From: MRBY01 sp943371005
GTDB taxonomy: Bacteria; Cyanobacteriota; Cyanobacteriia; Cyanobacteriales; MRBY01
DNA: 64,000 bases
Assembly (NCBI GenBank): GCA_943371005.1
Contig: CALRTB020000001.1
Location: forward strand, 124,001 to 188,000
Direction of reading: 5' to 3'
Shown here: in pieces, positions 1 through 11,400 of the stretch
Layout: every line of letters begins with the position of its first letter
How positions within the stretch are numbered: position 1 is the stretch's first letter
Program-made: the position numbers and the translations under genes
Notes under the pieces: generated by a model
Told to the model about the DNA's origin: nothing
The model's input: the letters and a program-made list of their open reading frames with translations, nothing else
The model's database searches: none

Positions 1-17
1 AAGGAAACCGAGACGAA

Positions 18-485
18 ATGAATAGTTGTGTATTAATGGCGCGCATCCTAGGGGAACCAGAATTGCGCTATACCCCCGATAATACCCCCCTTGCCCAAAT
101 CACCATCGAATTTCCGGCGCTCCGGGAGGGAGATCCCGCCTGTCAACTTAAGGCGGTAGGTTGGGGCGATAACCTCAGCCAAGACATCCAACAAAACTAT
201 CACGACGGTGATCAAGTGATTGTAACGGGGCGACTGACAATGAACACCATTGAACGTCCCGAAGGTTTCAAGGAAAAGAAGGCCGAGTTAGTTATTTCCC
301 AAATCCAAGCCATTGGTGCAGGCCTCGGCCCCACCTCCCCCGGAACGACCATGGCTAATCCTGCTGTGGCCTCGCCTGTCACCCCCAGTAATGTGGTGCC
401 CATCAATCCAATGGCCGCCCCTGCACCAAATCCCACCCCGGCCCCCAGCGAACCGGAACCGAACCTCGATGACATCCCGTTTTAG
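18..485 (+). CDS. ssb: Single-stranded DNA-binding protein
   Basis: SSB coats single-stranded DNA in replication, repair and recombination. The 155-residue protein has an N-terminal OB-fold of about 100 residues, starting with MNSCVLMARILGEPELRYTP and holding the VIVTGRL strand. A Pro/Ala-rich linker follows, and the protein ends in the acidic tip DDIPF, the standard SSB docking tail for partner proteins. The OB-fold wording (LAQITIEF, LKAVGWGDNL) is cyanobacterial in style. The start has a purine-rich stretch (aaggaaaccgag) just upstream. mnmE begins 3 nt after the stop, so the two are probably co-transcribed. The window edge hides any upstream partner. Confidence 0.93.
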   Translation: MNSCVLMARILGEPELRYTPDNTPLAQITIEFPALREGDPACQLKAVGWGDNLSQDIQQNYHDGDQVIVTGRLTMNTIERPEGFKEKKAELVISQIQAIGAGLGPTSPGTTMANPAVASPVTPSNVVPINPMAAPAPNPTPAPSEPEPNLDDIPF

Positions 486-488
486 ACT

Positions 489-1883
489 GTGAACCTAGGC
501 GATACCATTGTGGCGATCGCCAGTGCCGTCGTCCCGAACCAGGGCAGCATTGGCATTGTTCGTCTATCCGGTGCAGCGGCCCTCCCCATTGCCCGGCAAC
601 TCTTTCAAGCCCCTGGTCAGCAGACCTGGGATAGTCATCGCATTCTGTATGGCTATGTCCGTCATCCACAAACCCAAGCCATCGTCGATGAAGCTCTGCT
701 CCTGCTGATGTTGGCCCCCCGTTCCTTTACCGCTGAAGACGTGGTGGAGTTCCACTGCCATGGGGGAATCATTCCCGTCCAACAGGTGCTGCAGCTCTGT
801 TTAGGGGCTGGGGCACGGTTGGCAGCGCCAGGGGAATTTACCCTCCGCGCCTTTTTGAATGGCCGCATCGATCTCACCCAGGCCGAAAGTGTCGCGGAAC
901 TGGTAGGTGCAAAATCACCCCAATCAGGCCAGGTGGCCCTGGCAGGAATCCAAGGGAAACTGGCCCAACCAATCCAGCAGCTCCGGGGTCAATGTTTAGA
1001 CATTTTGGCGGAAGTGGAAGCCCGCATTGATTTTGAAGACGACTTACCCCCCCTAGATGAGCCGCAAATTCAGCGGGATCTGACTCAGGTGCTTGAAAAA
1101 GTGGAACAAATTCTCCAGACCGCTGACCGGGGTGAATTATTGCGCACGGGGTTAAAGGTGGCGATTGTGGGCCGCCCCAATGTGGGGAAATCGAGCTTGT
1201 TAAATGCCTGGAGTCGCAGCGATCGCGCCATTGTCACAGATTTACCAGGGACAACGCGGGATGTGGTAGAGTCCCAGCTTGTGGTGCAGGGTATCCCAGT
1301 GCAGGTGTTGGATACGGCGGGCATTCGTGAAACGGAAGATGCCGTCGAAAAAATTGGTGTTGCCCGTTCCCTGGCCGCCTCCCAACAGGCAGATTTAATT
1401 TTATTTACCATCGATGCAGCAGCAGGGTGGACAGCGGCAGATCAAGAGATTTTTCAACGCATTGTGGTCGCACAAGCTAATCGAGCAAGTCCCCAACCCC
1501 TGCTCTTGATCCTTAATAAAATTGATATTGGCCAACCAGAAGCCATTGAAATCCCCCCCCAAGTACAAGGGGTCGTCAAAACGGCCGCTGCCCAGCACCA
1601 GGGTGTGGATGAATTGGAAACGGCGATCGCCAATTTAGTGCAAGCGGGGAAAGTGGGGGCTGCTGATCTTGATTTTGCGATCAACCAACGACAAGCCGCT
1701 GCCTTGGCCCAGGCGCAACAGGCCCTCATACAAGTACGAGAAACGATTGCCCAGGGGTTGCCCCTGGACTTTTGGACAATCGATCTACGCAGTGCGATCC
1801 AGGCCCTGGGAGAAATTACCGGCGAAGGGGTGACTGAATCGGTTTTGGATCGGATCTTTAGCCGTTTTTGTATCGGGAAATAG
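489..1883 (+). CDS. mnmE: tRNA modification GTPase MnmE (TrmE)
   Basis: With MnmG, MnmE installs the carboxymethylaminomethyl-type modification at U34 of certain tRNAs. The 464-residue length is normal. An N-terminal folate-binding domain (about 1-118) is followed by a helical region that carries an inserted G domain. The G1 motif GRPNVGKSS lies near residue 227, then DLPGTTRD, DTAGIRET near 274 and NKID near 343. The C-terminus is CIGK, matching the family C-(I/L/V)-G-K motif whose Cys is essential. The start is GTG at 489, 3 nt after the ssb stop, and no ATG gives a complete N-terminal domain. The 3' end faces the minus-strand lipoprotein gene. Confidence 0.95.
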   Translation: MNLGDTIVAIASAVVPNQGSIGIVRLSGAAALPIARQLFQAPGQQTWDSHRILYGYVRHPQTQAIVDEALLLLMLAPRSFTAEDVVEFHCHGGIIPVQQVLQLCLGAGARLAAPGEFTLRAFLNGRIDLTQAESVAELVGAKSPQSGQVALAGIQGKLAQPIQQLRGQCLDILAEVEARIDFEDDLPPLDEPQIQRDLTQVLEKVEQILQTADRGELLRTGLKVAIVGRPNVGKSSLLNAWSRSDRAIVTDLPGTTRDVVESQLVVQGIPVQVLDTAGIRETEDAVEKIGVARSLAASQQADLILFTIDAAAGWTAADQEIFQRIVVAQANRASPQPLLLILNKIDIGQPEAIEIPPQVQGVVKTAAAQHQGVDELETAIANLVQAGKVGAADLDFAINQRQAAALAQAQQALIQVRETIAQGLPLDFWTIDLRSAIQALGEITGEGVTESVLDRIFSRFCIGK

Positions 1884-1885
1884 GG

Positions 1886-3217
1886 TCAGGTGCGGATTTT
1901 AAACTGGTTAAGATAACTGGCCACTTGGTTCGGTAAAAAAGCCCGTTGGTCAATGAAGTGAATCTCCGACTTAAAGGGTTCAGGGGGTAAACGCAACCCA
2001 AATCCCTTGGCGATCGCCCCATAGGGTTCCGTAGGATAGGCCGCCGCCACCAGTTCCCGGGCATTTTGGGGATATTGCCTTAGTTCAAAATGTTGCCAGC
2101 GAACCATCTGGGTGAGGAGCCACAGGCCATGGGATTGCCAACAGTAATTGGCTTGGTCAGGGGCCGTGATTCGTCGCCCTTGGTCAAACCAAATGGGACT
2201 ATCCTGCCGGGCAATGGGGCGATCGCCATCTCCCCCGTAGAAATATTGCCCACTAAAAAGCGCGGTAATGGCAGTGGGATCCAGGTCGAGGTTACTGGCC
2301 AATAGAGGGCCAATGGTGGCGGCGTGGGTGGGATTTTGGCAATATTGGCAACCCTGTAAAGTGGCGGCAATAAGGGCTTTGGCCGTATTTGGGTTTTCTT
2401 CTAGCCAGCCTGCACTGGTGGTAATCACTGACCCTGGGTGGCCCTGCCAAATATCCCCTGAGAGGTATTGAACAAAACCAGAGTCATTGGCGATCGCCTC
2501 TTGTCCCCAAGGTTCTTGGCTGCAGTAGCCTTGGATAATCCCTGCCTGCAATTTGTGGCGTAGCTCCGTGGGCGCAAAGGTGACCAACTCCAAATCCCGG
2601 TCTGGATGGAAGCCCAGGGCCGCCCACCAATAGCGGTAAAGATAGGCCGTTGTGCTGTAGTCGTGGTCTACCCCAAAGGTTTTTTCCGGTAAAGCCCGCA
2701 CATAATCCCGGTAGGCGGCGGCAAATTCCGCAAAATTAGCATAGTCGATACCGGAACGAATATTATCGGCCCAGGTCTGTTGGCGGCCACAAAAAACACC
2801 GCCGTGGCGATGGATCTGCATTAACGCGACTAGATCAACCCTAGGACTTTTGAGTTGATAAATGAGCGGTGTCGAAAAAGACGTAATCGCCGCATCAAAA
2901 CGGGATTCTAACAGACCCTGTTCTACGGCCTGTTGATCCACCTGGGGATAAAGCTCAATTTCTAGGCCATACTGCTCAAAAAAGCCTTGGGTGAGGGCCA
3001 TCAGCCAGGGGGCGATCGCCAAGTCCGGCACGTAGCCCAGGGTGAGGGTTTGCTTTTCTGGGGCGCTCAAGTCTAATACTGGAGCAGTTGGTTCTGAATC
3101 CTCTTTTCTGGCGGATCTTCCCGGCAGACGGACAGCATCTGGGAGTCGATTGCAGGCGGTGAGGCCGTAACCCCAAGCCGCAAAGGTGCCGTATTTGAGC
3201 AGGTGGCGACGTTTCAT
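1886..3217 (-). CDS. NrtA/CmpA-type ABC transporter solute-binding lipoprotein
   Basis: This is a 443-residue periplasmic solute-binding protein of the nitrate/bicarbonate (NrtA/CmpA) class. The N-terminus MKRRHLLKYG has twin basic residues, and a lipobox-like LTAC gives a lipid-anchored Cys near residue 22. The mature part starts LTLGYVPDLAIAPWLMAL, typical of the family, and a long C-terminal half includes the QGYCSQEPWGQEA region. ATG at 3217 is preferred over a TTG two codons upstream. No permease or ATPase gene is adjacent, although nrtA and cmpA normally sit in operons with them. The ligand cannot be read from the sequence. Nitrate, bicarbonate, cyanate or an organic solute are all possible. 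Confidence 0.75.
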   Translation of the reverse strand: MKRRHLLKYGTFAAWGYGLTACNRLPDAVRLPGRSARKEDSEPTAPVLDLSAPEKQTLTLGYVPDLAIAPWLMALTQGFFEQYGLEIELYPQVDQQAVEQGLLESRFDAAITSFSTPLIYQLKSPRVDLVALMQIHRHGGVFCGRQQTWADNIRSGIDYANFAEFAAAYRDYVRALPEKTFGVDHDYSTTAYLYRYWWAALGFHPDRDLELVTFAPTELRHKLQAGIIQGYCSQEPWGQEAIANDSGFVQYLSGDIWQGHPGSVITTSAGWLEENPNTAKALIAATLQGCQYCQNPTHAATIGPLLASNLDLDPTAITALFSGQYFYGGDGDRPIARQDSPIWFDQGRRITAPDQANYCWQSHGLWLLTQMVRWQHFELRQYPQNARELVAAAYPTEPYGAIAKGFGLRLPPEPFKSEIHFIDQRAFLPNQVASYLNQFKIRT

Positions 3218-3294
3218 AGGCAAAAATACAGGGAGGCTCCCAAATTTTACGGGTTCGGTTTGGCGATCGCAATTTTCTGTGACGGTTTTACCAT

Positions 3295-3330
3295 AAAAAA
3301 TCCCCAGGGCATCGGGGACACACTGGGGAT
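3295..3330 (-). terminator. Rho-independent terminator after dxs
   Basis: On the minus strand the 8-bp stem ATCCCCAG/CTGGGGAT (3323-3330 with 3300-3307) is followed by six T residues. It lies 27 nt past the dxs stop and before the lipoprotein gene's end, so it should end the dxs transcript. Confidence 0.8.
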
Positions 3331-3356
3331 CAAGGTCACATCACAGCAAGTTTTGC

Positions 3357-5273
3357 TTAAACGGTGGTGGTTGTCTTGGCGGCGTCTTTCTGGAAAAATG
3401 CTGCCCGAATTGACTCTGCCATCTGGGCTGGGGTTAACCCATGGGCCGCTTTCGATTCCGCCGGAGTCGCGTGATCCACGAGTACATCCCCAATGCCAAA
3501 GCGTTTTACGGGGACAAGCACATCATGATCCTGGAGCGCTTCACAGACCGCAGACCCAAAACCACCCATTAAGCAGCCCTCTTCAAAGGTGGCAACCTTA
3601 CCAATTTGCTTCGCCAGGGGAGCAATGAGGTCGGCGTCCAGGGGTTTTACAAATCGTGCGTTGATTACCGTGGCGCTAATGCCGTGTTCACTGAGAATTT
3701 CAGCCACCTGGAGAGTCGAGTGCACCATGGCCCCATAGCCGATCAGGAGAATATCATCACCATTGCGGAGGATTTCCCCTTTACCAATGGGCAGGGGTTC
3801 CCAGCCGTCTTCCATTAACGGTGCGCCGACGCCATTCCCTCTGGGATACCGCATGGCGATCGCCCCGTCCGTATATTCAATGCCGGTGACGAGCATCCGT
3901 TGCAGTTCAGCTTCATCCTTGGGTGCCATCACCACAATATTGGGAATAAGGCGAAGATAGGCAATGTCGTACATCCCTTGGTGGGTCGGCCCGTCAGCAC
4001 CCACGATGCCCGCCCGATCGAGGCAGAAAAAGACCGGTAATTTTTGAATACAGACGTCATGGATAATTTGGTCGTAGGCCCGTTGCAGGAAGGTCGAGTA
4101 AATCGCGACCACTGGCCGTATGCCTTCACAGGCGAGACCTGCCGCGAGGGTAACGGCGTGTTGTTCGGCAATGCCGACGTCGATGTACTGTTTCGGTAAT
4201 TTTTGCTGGAGCTTATCCAACCCTGTGCCGGTGGCCATCGCTGCTGTGATCCCGACAATTTTAGGATTGTTCTCCGCAAGGGTGGTCAGGGTGTGGGCAA
4301 AGACTTTGGAATAGCTTGGTGGCGTTGGTTTCTTCGAGGGAAACGCTTTGCCTGTGGCCAAGTCAAAGGGTTTCTGGGCATGGTAGCCCACTTGATCTTT
4401 TTCGGCGATCGCATAGCCTTTGCCCTTTACCGTAGCGACGTGGACGAGGGTCGGGCCTTTTGCCTTGTGGGCCTGTTTAAAGGTGCGGATCAACTCTTCG
4501 AGGTTGTGGCCATCCACGGGGCCAAAATACTTAAAGCCTAATTCTTCGATGACCGCCCCAACCTTCGAGACGGCCAAGCGTTTCATGCTGTCCTTGAGCC
4601 GTTCCATCTCTGGGGTGAGGGAATCCCCAAGGAAGGGGAGGTGTTTAACTTGTTCTTCGAGGTTATCGGTCAGGAACTGAACAGGATCACTGAGGCGGAC
4701 TTTGTTGAGATAGCGCGAGATGGCCCCCACATTCGGGGAAATGGACATCTCATTGTCGTTGAGCACCACCATCAGGTTGGTGTCAGGTAAATGACCCGCA
4801 TGGTTAATGGCTTCGAGGGCCATGCCGCCGGTCAACGCACCATCACCAATCACCGCCACACATTTAAAATCTTCCCCCTTTGCATCCCGTGCCAATGCCA
4901 TCCCTAGGGCTGCGGAGATACTGGTCGAGGCGTGACCGGCACCAAAATGATCAAACACATTTTCGCTGCGCTTGAGGTAGCCGGCGACCCCATCCTTTTG
5001 CCGGAGGGTGTGGAATTCGTTGTAGCGTCCGGTAATCAACTTATGGGGATAAGCCTGATGACCAACATCCCACACCACTTTGTCACGATCGAGATCAAGG
5101 GTTTGGTAGAGGGCGAGGGTGAGTTCAACCACCCCTAAACCAGGGCCGAGATGACCACCGCTTGCGGCAATCGTCTGGAGGTGTTTTTCTCGAATTTGCC
5201 GGGCAATCTCTTCCAACTGACGGGTGGTTAGACCGTGGAGTTGGTTCGGATGGGTAATTTCACTCAGATGCAT
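3357..5273 (-). CDS. dxs: 1-deoxy-D-xylulose-5-phosphate synthase
   Basis: Dxs condenses pyruvate with glyceraldehyde-3-phosphate using thiamine diphosphate. It is the entry step of the MEP pathway for carotenoids, phytol and quinone side chains. The 638-residue length fits. The N-terminal His region FGAGHASTSI, the ThDP/Mg motif GDGALTGG near residue 144, and the transketolase-like pyrimidine-domain motif DRAGIVGADGPTHQG near 419 are all present. The C-terminal transketolase domain has LLIGYGAMV and FEEGCLMGGFGSAV. ATG at 5273 begins MHLSEITHPNQLHGL, the normal Dxs N-terminus. It lies 202 nt downstream of ols on the same strand but probably has its own promoter. A clear terminator follows the gene. 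Confidence 0.96.
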   Translation of the reverse strand: MHLSEITHPNQLHGLTTRQLEEIARQIREKHLQTIAASGGHLGPGLGVVELTLALYQTLDLDRDKVVWDVGHQAYPHKLITGRYNEFHTLRQKDGVAGYLKRSENVFDHFGAGHASTSISAALGMALARDAKGEDFKCVAVIGDGALTGGMALEAINHAGHLPDTNLMVVLNDNEMSISPNVGAISRYLNKVRLSDPVQFLTDNLEEQVKHLPFLGDSLTPEMERLKDSMKRLAVSKVGAVIEELGFKYFGPVDGHNLEELIRTFKQAHKAKGPTLVHVATVKGKGYAIAEKDQVGYHAQKPFDLATGKAFPSKKPTPPSYSKVFAHTLTTLAENNPKIVGITAAMATGTGLDKLQQKLPKQYIDVGIAEQHAVTLAAGLACEGIRPVVAIYSTFLQRAYDQIIHDVCIQKLPVFFCLDRAGIVGADGPTHQGMYDIAYLRLIPNIVVMAPKDEAELQRMLVTGIEYTDGAIAMRYPRGNGVGAPLMEDGWEPLPIGKGEILRNGDDILLIGYGAMVHSTLQVAEILSEHGISATVINARFVKPLDADLIAPLAKQIGKVATFEEGCLMGGFGSAVCEALQDHDVLVPVKRFGIGDVLVDHATPAESKAAHGLTPAQMAESIRAAFFQKDAAKTTTTV

Positions 5274-5380
5274 GGGTGTTTCTAGAGAGCGATCTTGTAA
5301 AGGGGTCTAGTTCTCAGGATATCAGGTCTAACAATTTTAATCAGAAGATTCGGGTTAGCCTGGATGATCCCAGGGGATTG

Positions 5381-5407
5381 TGTGGAAATCTGGGTCAAGG
5401 TTCCACA
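5381..5407. other. Inverted repeat between ols and dxs
   Basis: A perfect 7-bp inverted repeat, TGTGGAA/TTCCACA with a 13-nt loop, lies in the 202-nt gap between the ols stop and the dxs start. No good T tract follows it on the minus strand. It could be a weak terminator for ols, an RNA-processing site or an operator. The rest of the gap is AT-rich with no other recognisable element. Confidence 0.35.
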
Positions 5408-5475
5408 GATTTTTAGAATCTAATATTTACGGAGTCTAGGACTGTACTTTGCAATATTTTTTATTGTGTTTTGGG

Positions 5476-8400
5476 TCAAGGGGTCTGGAGTTGCTGATAA
5501 ACAATTTGGGCGATCGCCTGGGGATTTTCAAAGTGGAGATTATGGCCGCCGGCAACCGTAAGGCGTTGGGCCTGGGGGAGGGCTGCTTGGATTGCCTGGA
5601 GATCAGCGGGGCGGTTAAATTCGCTCTGGTCTCCATAGATGAGGGTGATCGGCGCTTGGATATCTTTGAGTAGGGCGAGGTAACGTCGTCTGCTAATGCC
5701 ATTAAATTCGATGCCCGCCCGGGTACGGAGGAAGGCATCCCAACGCCACTGCACCCCTTTTTCGACGGGTCTGGTGCTGCGCTGGGTGAGGAACTCCGAA
5801 AGATCTTTGGGGAGTTGGGGCGTGGCTTGGCGGAGGCGACGGGCGGCCACCTCTAGGCTGGGGAAGATCGGGTGTTGGGGGGGCGCGGCGAGATAATCGA
5901 GATGGGTAGTCAGATGGTTCCCCGTTTCGGCGTCGTCGATGTCATTGGGGACAATGGTTTCAACGAGGATCAGCTTTTCTATCTGGGTTTGGCGAATTCC
6001 TGCATACATCGCACCGATGATAGAACCCATGGAGTGGCCCACCAAGGTAAAGGGGCGATCGCCCAATTGTTTGGCAAGGGCATCTACGTCAGCCAGGAAA
6101 TCGAGCATACTGTAGGACTGGGCATGGGCAGACTTGCCGTGACCACGCAGATCCGGGGCAACAACCCAATAGCCCTGGGCCGCTAACTGGGGGGCGATCA
6201 GTTGCCAGGATGCCCCCTGTTCGAGGATGCCATGGAGAAGTAAAACCAATGGTTGGTGGCGATCGCCCCACTCACAGAGACAGGTTTCTAAACCGCGTAC
6301 GGTCACGAACCGCTCGGTCATGGAGGGTAAAACTTGGGCCTGGGGCGTTAGTTGGTGGGGTTCCTGGGGAAGCTCATAGGCAAAAGTTTGGGCCAGGTGG
6401 ATCGTATCTGGCTGGAGAGCAGCAGGCAGGGTGATCGAACGCCACTTGTCTGCAAGGGCCGGATCAATGGCCTTGTGCTGGAGGAAGTTGGGATCCCCGA
6501 CTCCCATAGATTGTTGGTGGAGCCCATCGGTGAGGCGATCGCCGCTGTAGGGATTGAGGAGCGCTTCGTCAAAATCGACGCCTAGAAAATTGCAAATCTC
6601 TGTCAAAACTTGGCGGGGATTACGGACGAGATCTTCATAAATTACCTGGAGATATCGATCCGCAGCGACCGTGCGACCCAGGTCTAAAATATTGCGGTTG
6701 CTGGTGCGCCAAATGGACTCCGCGAGGGCGTAGGGATTTTGCTGCTCGGCCCCCAGCAGTTTATCCATTCGTAGTCGGGTGAAGGATTCGATCACCGCGT
6801 AGGGATGGCGTACCAGGTGGATATATTTGGCCTGGTCAAAGAGGATTTCGCTGTGGTCTAAGCTGTGGCGATCGCTGCCATAGCTAGGAGATTTGTCAAT
6901 GAGCAAACGCTGTCCCGCCTGCCGCTGGAGATAGGCATAAATCTCGGCAATGGGAGTATCTGCCTCGATCCATTGGTTGACCTTGGCCTGGCTTGCCTCT
7001 GGGGTGAGGTTTTCTAGATCCATCAAGGCCCGTTGTAGCCCTTCGCCGAGGTGGGATCGGCCCAATTCCTGGTGGCGATCGCCCATGGTTTCAAAGGGAA
7101 GCAAATGTAGCTCCGGCGGCGAATACAGCCCCGGATGTCCAGCTAACATCACCCGCAGCAACGTCGAACCAGACCGAGGGCTAGAGAGGATAAAAGCAAC
7201 GGGATTTGGGTTTTTGCGGTCGGGTTTTTGCCACGGTTTTTTCGTTTTGACCGCAAGGCTTTGGGAGGGAATCGCTTCCGTTGTCGTCGCCGCTTCGGGG
7301 TCATGGGCCTTGGTAAATTCCGAGGCTAAATAGGCCGTCAACACATCGAGTCTGGGCCGTTCGTAGATTTCCCTGGGGTACAACATCAGTTGTAAATCCT
7401 GCTTGAGGCTGGCGATCGCCTCCATGATCATCAACGAATCCATGCCCAGATCCAACAAGCTATCGTGGCTTTGAATTTGGTTAATGTCTAACCTGAGAAT
7501 TTGTGCCACAGACTGCCGCAGATAGTCCAGCAGATAGTCAGCCCGTTGGGAAGCGTCTAGGTCGATTAATTTGTCAAAGATCGAAGCCGTTGGAGGGGCA
7601 TCTTTGGCGGCGGGAATAACAGCGGCAAAATAATGGGTTTTGGCAAATTCAGGAAACTGCTTGGCCAGGTTTTGCCAGTCTGGTTTAAAAACACCCATTT
7701 CGCCCTGGGCCCCTAAGACCTGTTCGAGGAGCGTTAATCCCTGTTGCGGCGGCAGCCACGCTAAATTTTGATTGCTGAGGGAGTTGGCCATGCCCCCTTC
7801 GGCCCAAGGCCCCCAATGGATCGCCAGAGCCGGTAAACCTTGGGCTTGTCGATATTGGGCGATCGCCATCATGCCCCGGTTCGCCGCGGCATAATTCCCC
7901 TGTCCCGGTGAACCCAGCACCCCCGCCACGGAAGAAAACAACACAAAAAAATCAAGATCGAGCTTTTGACTATGGCGGTGGAGATGCCAAGTCCCTTTCA
8001 GTTTGGCGGCAGCGACGATTTGGAAATTTTGCCAGGTTTGTTGTTGCAGCAAACCATCGGCTAAGGTGCCCGCCGCATGGAAAATTCCCTTGATGTGGGG
8101 ATAGGTTTGAAACAGCTTTGCCACTTGGGTTTCATCGGCTAAATCGCAAGGATAGACCACCGCATTGGTCGGTAAAGTCTGCGGATCCGCTGCCGGAACA
8201 CGCCGCCCCAAGAGAATTACTTTTTCTGCTCCCTTAGCAGCTAACCATTGGGCAATTTGGCGGCCAATGGCCCCCAGTCCCCCCGTCACGAGATAAGTCT
8301 GTTGGGGTTGAATCTGGAGGTTGTTCTGGGAGAGTAGCGGTTGCTTTTTGAGCTGTGCCCCATAGAGTTTCTGGTGCCGCACCGCTATCTGTTGTATTTG

Positions 8401-11400
8401 CTTTTGTTGGCAAATCTGGGCGAAATTCGGCAGGGTGTCATCGACATCAATAATTCCCCCCCACAACTCTGGATGTTCGAGGGCGATCGCCTGGGCGAGA
8501 CCCCACAGTCCTCCTTGGGCGAAGCCGACGACAGCATCGGTTGCGAGCACCCGTTGGCTCTGGTGGGTTACAAACCAACAGGGAACCGCGATTTTTTGTT
8601 GATATAAAGCTTGGATTAGTTGGAGAGCGAAGCCGCTGGTTTGTTTTTGAATTTCATCCAGGTCTTCTGGATCTTCTCGGAGGGGACATAGGTAAAGGAT
8701 ACCCGCTAAATTTTGGGGGCCGACCCGGGTAAATAAGCTTTCCAAGGCATCGGCAGACACTTCCCAGGGAGCATCCGTCGGAAAATGATTGCTTTGGCCA
8801 AGATACACCCGTTGGGCGTTTTTAAATTGGGCTTCAATGGGCTCGCTATGGTGGTGGCGATCGCCCAGGATGAGCCACAGCTTATCCGACGGCTCAGGGG
8901 TTGGGGGTAAGGTTTCCAGGGGAGTCCAGGCCACCTGATAAAACCAATCCTTGAGGTCATCAGGTGCTGGGTTCATGGGTTCGGCCTGACCCTTTTGCCA
9001 AGAGCCGTGATTAAACCAATACCGTTGTCGTTGGAAAGGATAGGTGGGTAGGATTAGTTTCCGTTGACCATAGCCCGCTTCCACCGCCTGCCAGTCGATA
9101 TTTAGACATTGCTCATACAGTTTGCCGAGACTGGTGAAAATTTCTAACCATGGTTCACTATGGGGGCGTAAACTGGGCAACCACATCGCCTCTTGTTCGG
9201 CCAAACAATGGCGTCCCATGCTCAGGAGCACTGGTTTCACGCCGATTTCAAGGTAAACGTTTGCCCCTGACTGGGCCAGGGTTTGGATGCTCTGGACAAA
9301 TTTGACGGGCTGCAAAACATGCTTCACCCAATAGTCAGCCTGGGCGATTTCGGCTTCAATCTGGCCGCCCGTGACATTAGAAATTAGCGGGAGACGGGGG
9401 GAGAAGAAAGTAATTTGTTCGGCAATTTCCCGAAACTCTGCCAACATGGGGGCCATTAGAGGGGAGTGGAAAGCATGGGACACCTTGAGGGGTTTGGTTT
9501 TGATCCCTTGGCTTTGGAGTTTACTAATACTGGCTTCGAGGCAGGGGGTCTGTCCTGAAAGCACCAAATGGGAACCGTTTTCGGCCCCTACGGTTAAATG
9601 CTCCGATAGGTAGGGTTTAATGACGGTTTTATCGGCAAAGACCGCCGCCATACTGCCATTGCTGGGGAGGGCATGCATCAGTTTGCCCCGGGCCGTAATT
9701 AATTTCATGCCGTCTGCTAGGGAAAATACCCCTGCAAGACAGGCCGCGACATATTCACCGACGCTATGGCCCATACAAAAGTCTGGTGTGACGCCCCAAC
9801 TGAGCCATAGTTGGGCGATCGCATATTCAACGGCAAAGAGGAGGGGCTGGGTATAGACGGTTTCGTGGACGAGATCAGGACTATGGTTACCGTATAGCAA
9901 GTCGGTGAGGGCAGGCGCTTCGGGGGAATAGGTCTGCCAGAGGCGATCGCATTCATCCAGCACTTGCCGAAAGCGTGGACTGGTTTGGTACAGTTGTTGC
10001 CCCATACCATGGTATTGAGAGCCTTGACCTGTAAATAAAAAGGCGATTTTTGCGGGGGAACTGAGGCGAGGTTGGGCCAGAAAATCTTGATTTAAGGCTT
10101 GTTGTAAATCGGCAACCTGTTTAAAGACAAAAAAACGACGTTCCTTGAGGGGCGATCGCCCGGTATTAGCAGACCAACATAGATCCCGTGGATCAACGCT
10201 AGGATGGTGGGCCAGATAGTCTACATAGCTCTTTTGTAAAGCATTCAACGCCGGGGAATTTTTGGCAGAAAGTGTCAGCAGATGCCAAGGGCGGTCTTGG
10301 GCAATGGAGAGATTAGGCGTTGGCGATTTGGCATATTCCCCCACAATCACGTGGGCATTGGTGCCACCAAACCCAAAGGAACTCACCCCAGCAAATCGTT
10401 TTTGCGACCCACTTGGCCAAGGCTGCTGTTCCCTCGCAATGGTCACTAAACCGTCTAGATCGATGCGAGGGTTAAGCTGCTTAAAATGCAAATGTTGGGG
10501 GATCACCCCATGCCCTAGGGACAAAATCACCTTGATTAAGCCCGCGATGCCCGCCGCCGCCTCGAGGTGACCAATGTTCGTTTTCACGGAACCCACCACA
10601 CAGGGCTGTTCCCGCTGCGCCGTTTGTAAAACCGCCTTCAGAGAATTAATCTCAATGGGGTCGCCCAGGGGGGTGCCGGTGCCATGGGCTTCCAGGTAAT
10701 CTAAAGCGGCGGCGGTAATACCGGCTTGGGCCAGGGCCTGACGAATAACGGCCTGTTGCGATCGCCCATTGGGAGCCGTCAAACCATTACTGCGGCCGTC
10801 TTGGTTCACCGCGGAGCCGTGGATCACCGCGAGAATATTATCTCCGTCCCGTTCTGCCTGGGCGAGGGGTTTGAGGAGCACGACCCCACAGCCTTCCCCC
10901 CGCACATAACCATCGGCCCCTTCATCAAAGGTTTGGCAACGGCCTGTTACACTCATCATGCCCGCTTGGGTAAAGGTCTGGGTCACATCGGGGGTCAAAA
11001 TTAAATTCACCCCAGCGGCGATCGCCAACTCCGATTCTCCATTGATTAAACTTTGGCAAGCTAGATGAAGTGCCACCAGAGAAGAGGAACAGGCCGTATC
11101 GATGCTGAGGGAAACCCCTCGCAGATCAAGGAAGTAAGACAGACGATTCGCGGCAATACTGTGGGCATTGCCCGTGCCCATGTAGGGGTTAATGGGATTG
11201 TTTTCCCGCACCTGCAATTGGGCATAGTCACTGTTACTAATGCCGACAAAAACCCCTGTTTGGGAATGGCGTAAACTTGCGGCTGGAATATTTGCCCGTT
11301 CTAAGGCTTCCCAGGTTACTTCCAATAGCAACCGTTGCTGGGGATCCATTTGTTCTGCTTCCCGGGGGGAAATGCCAAAAAATTGTGGATCAAACTGATC

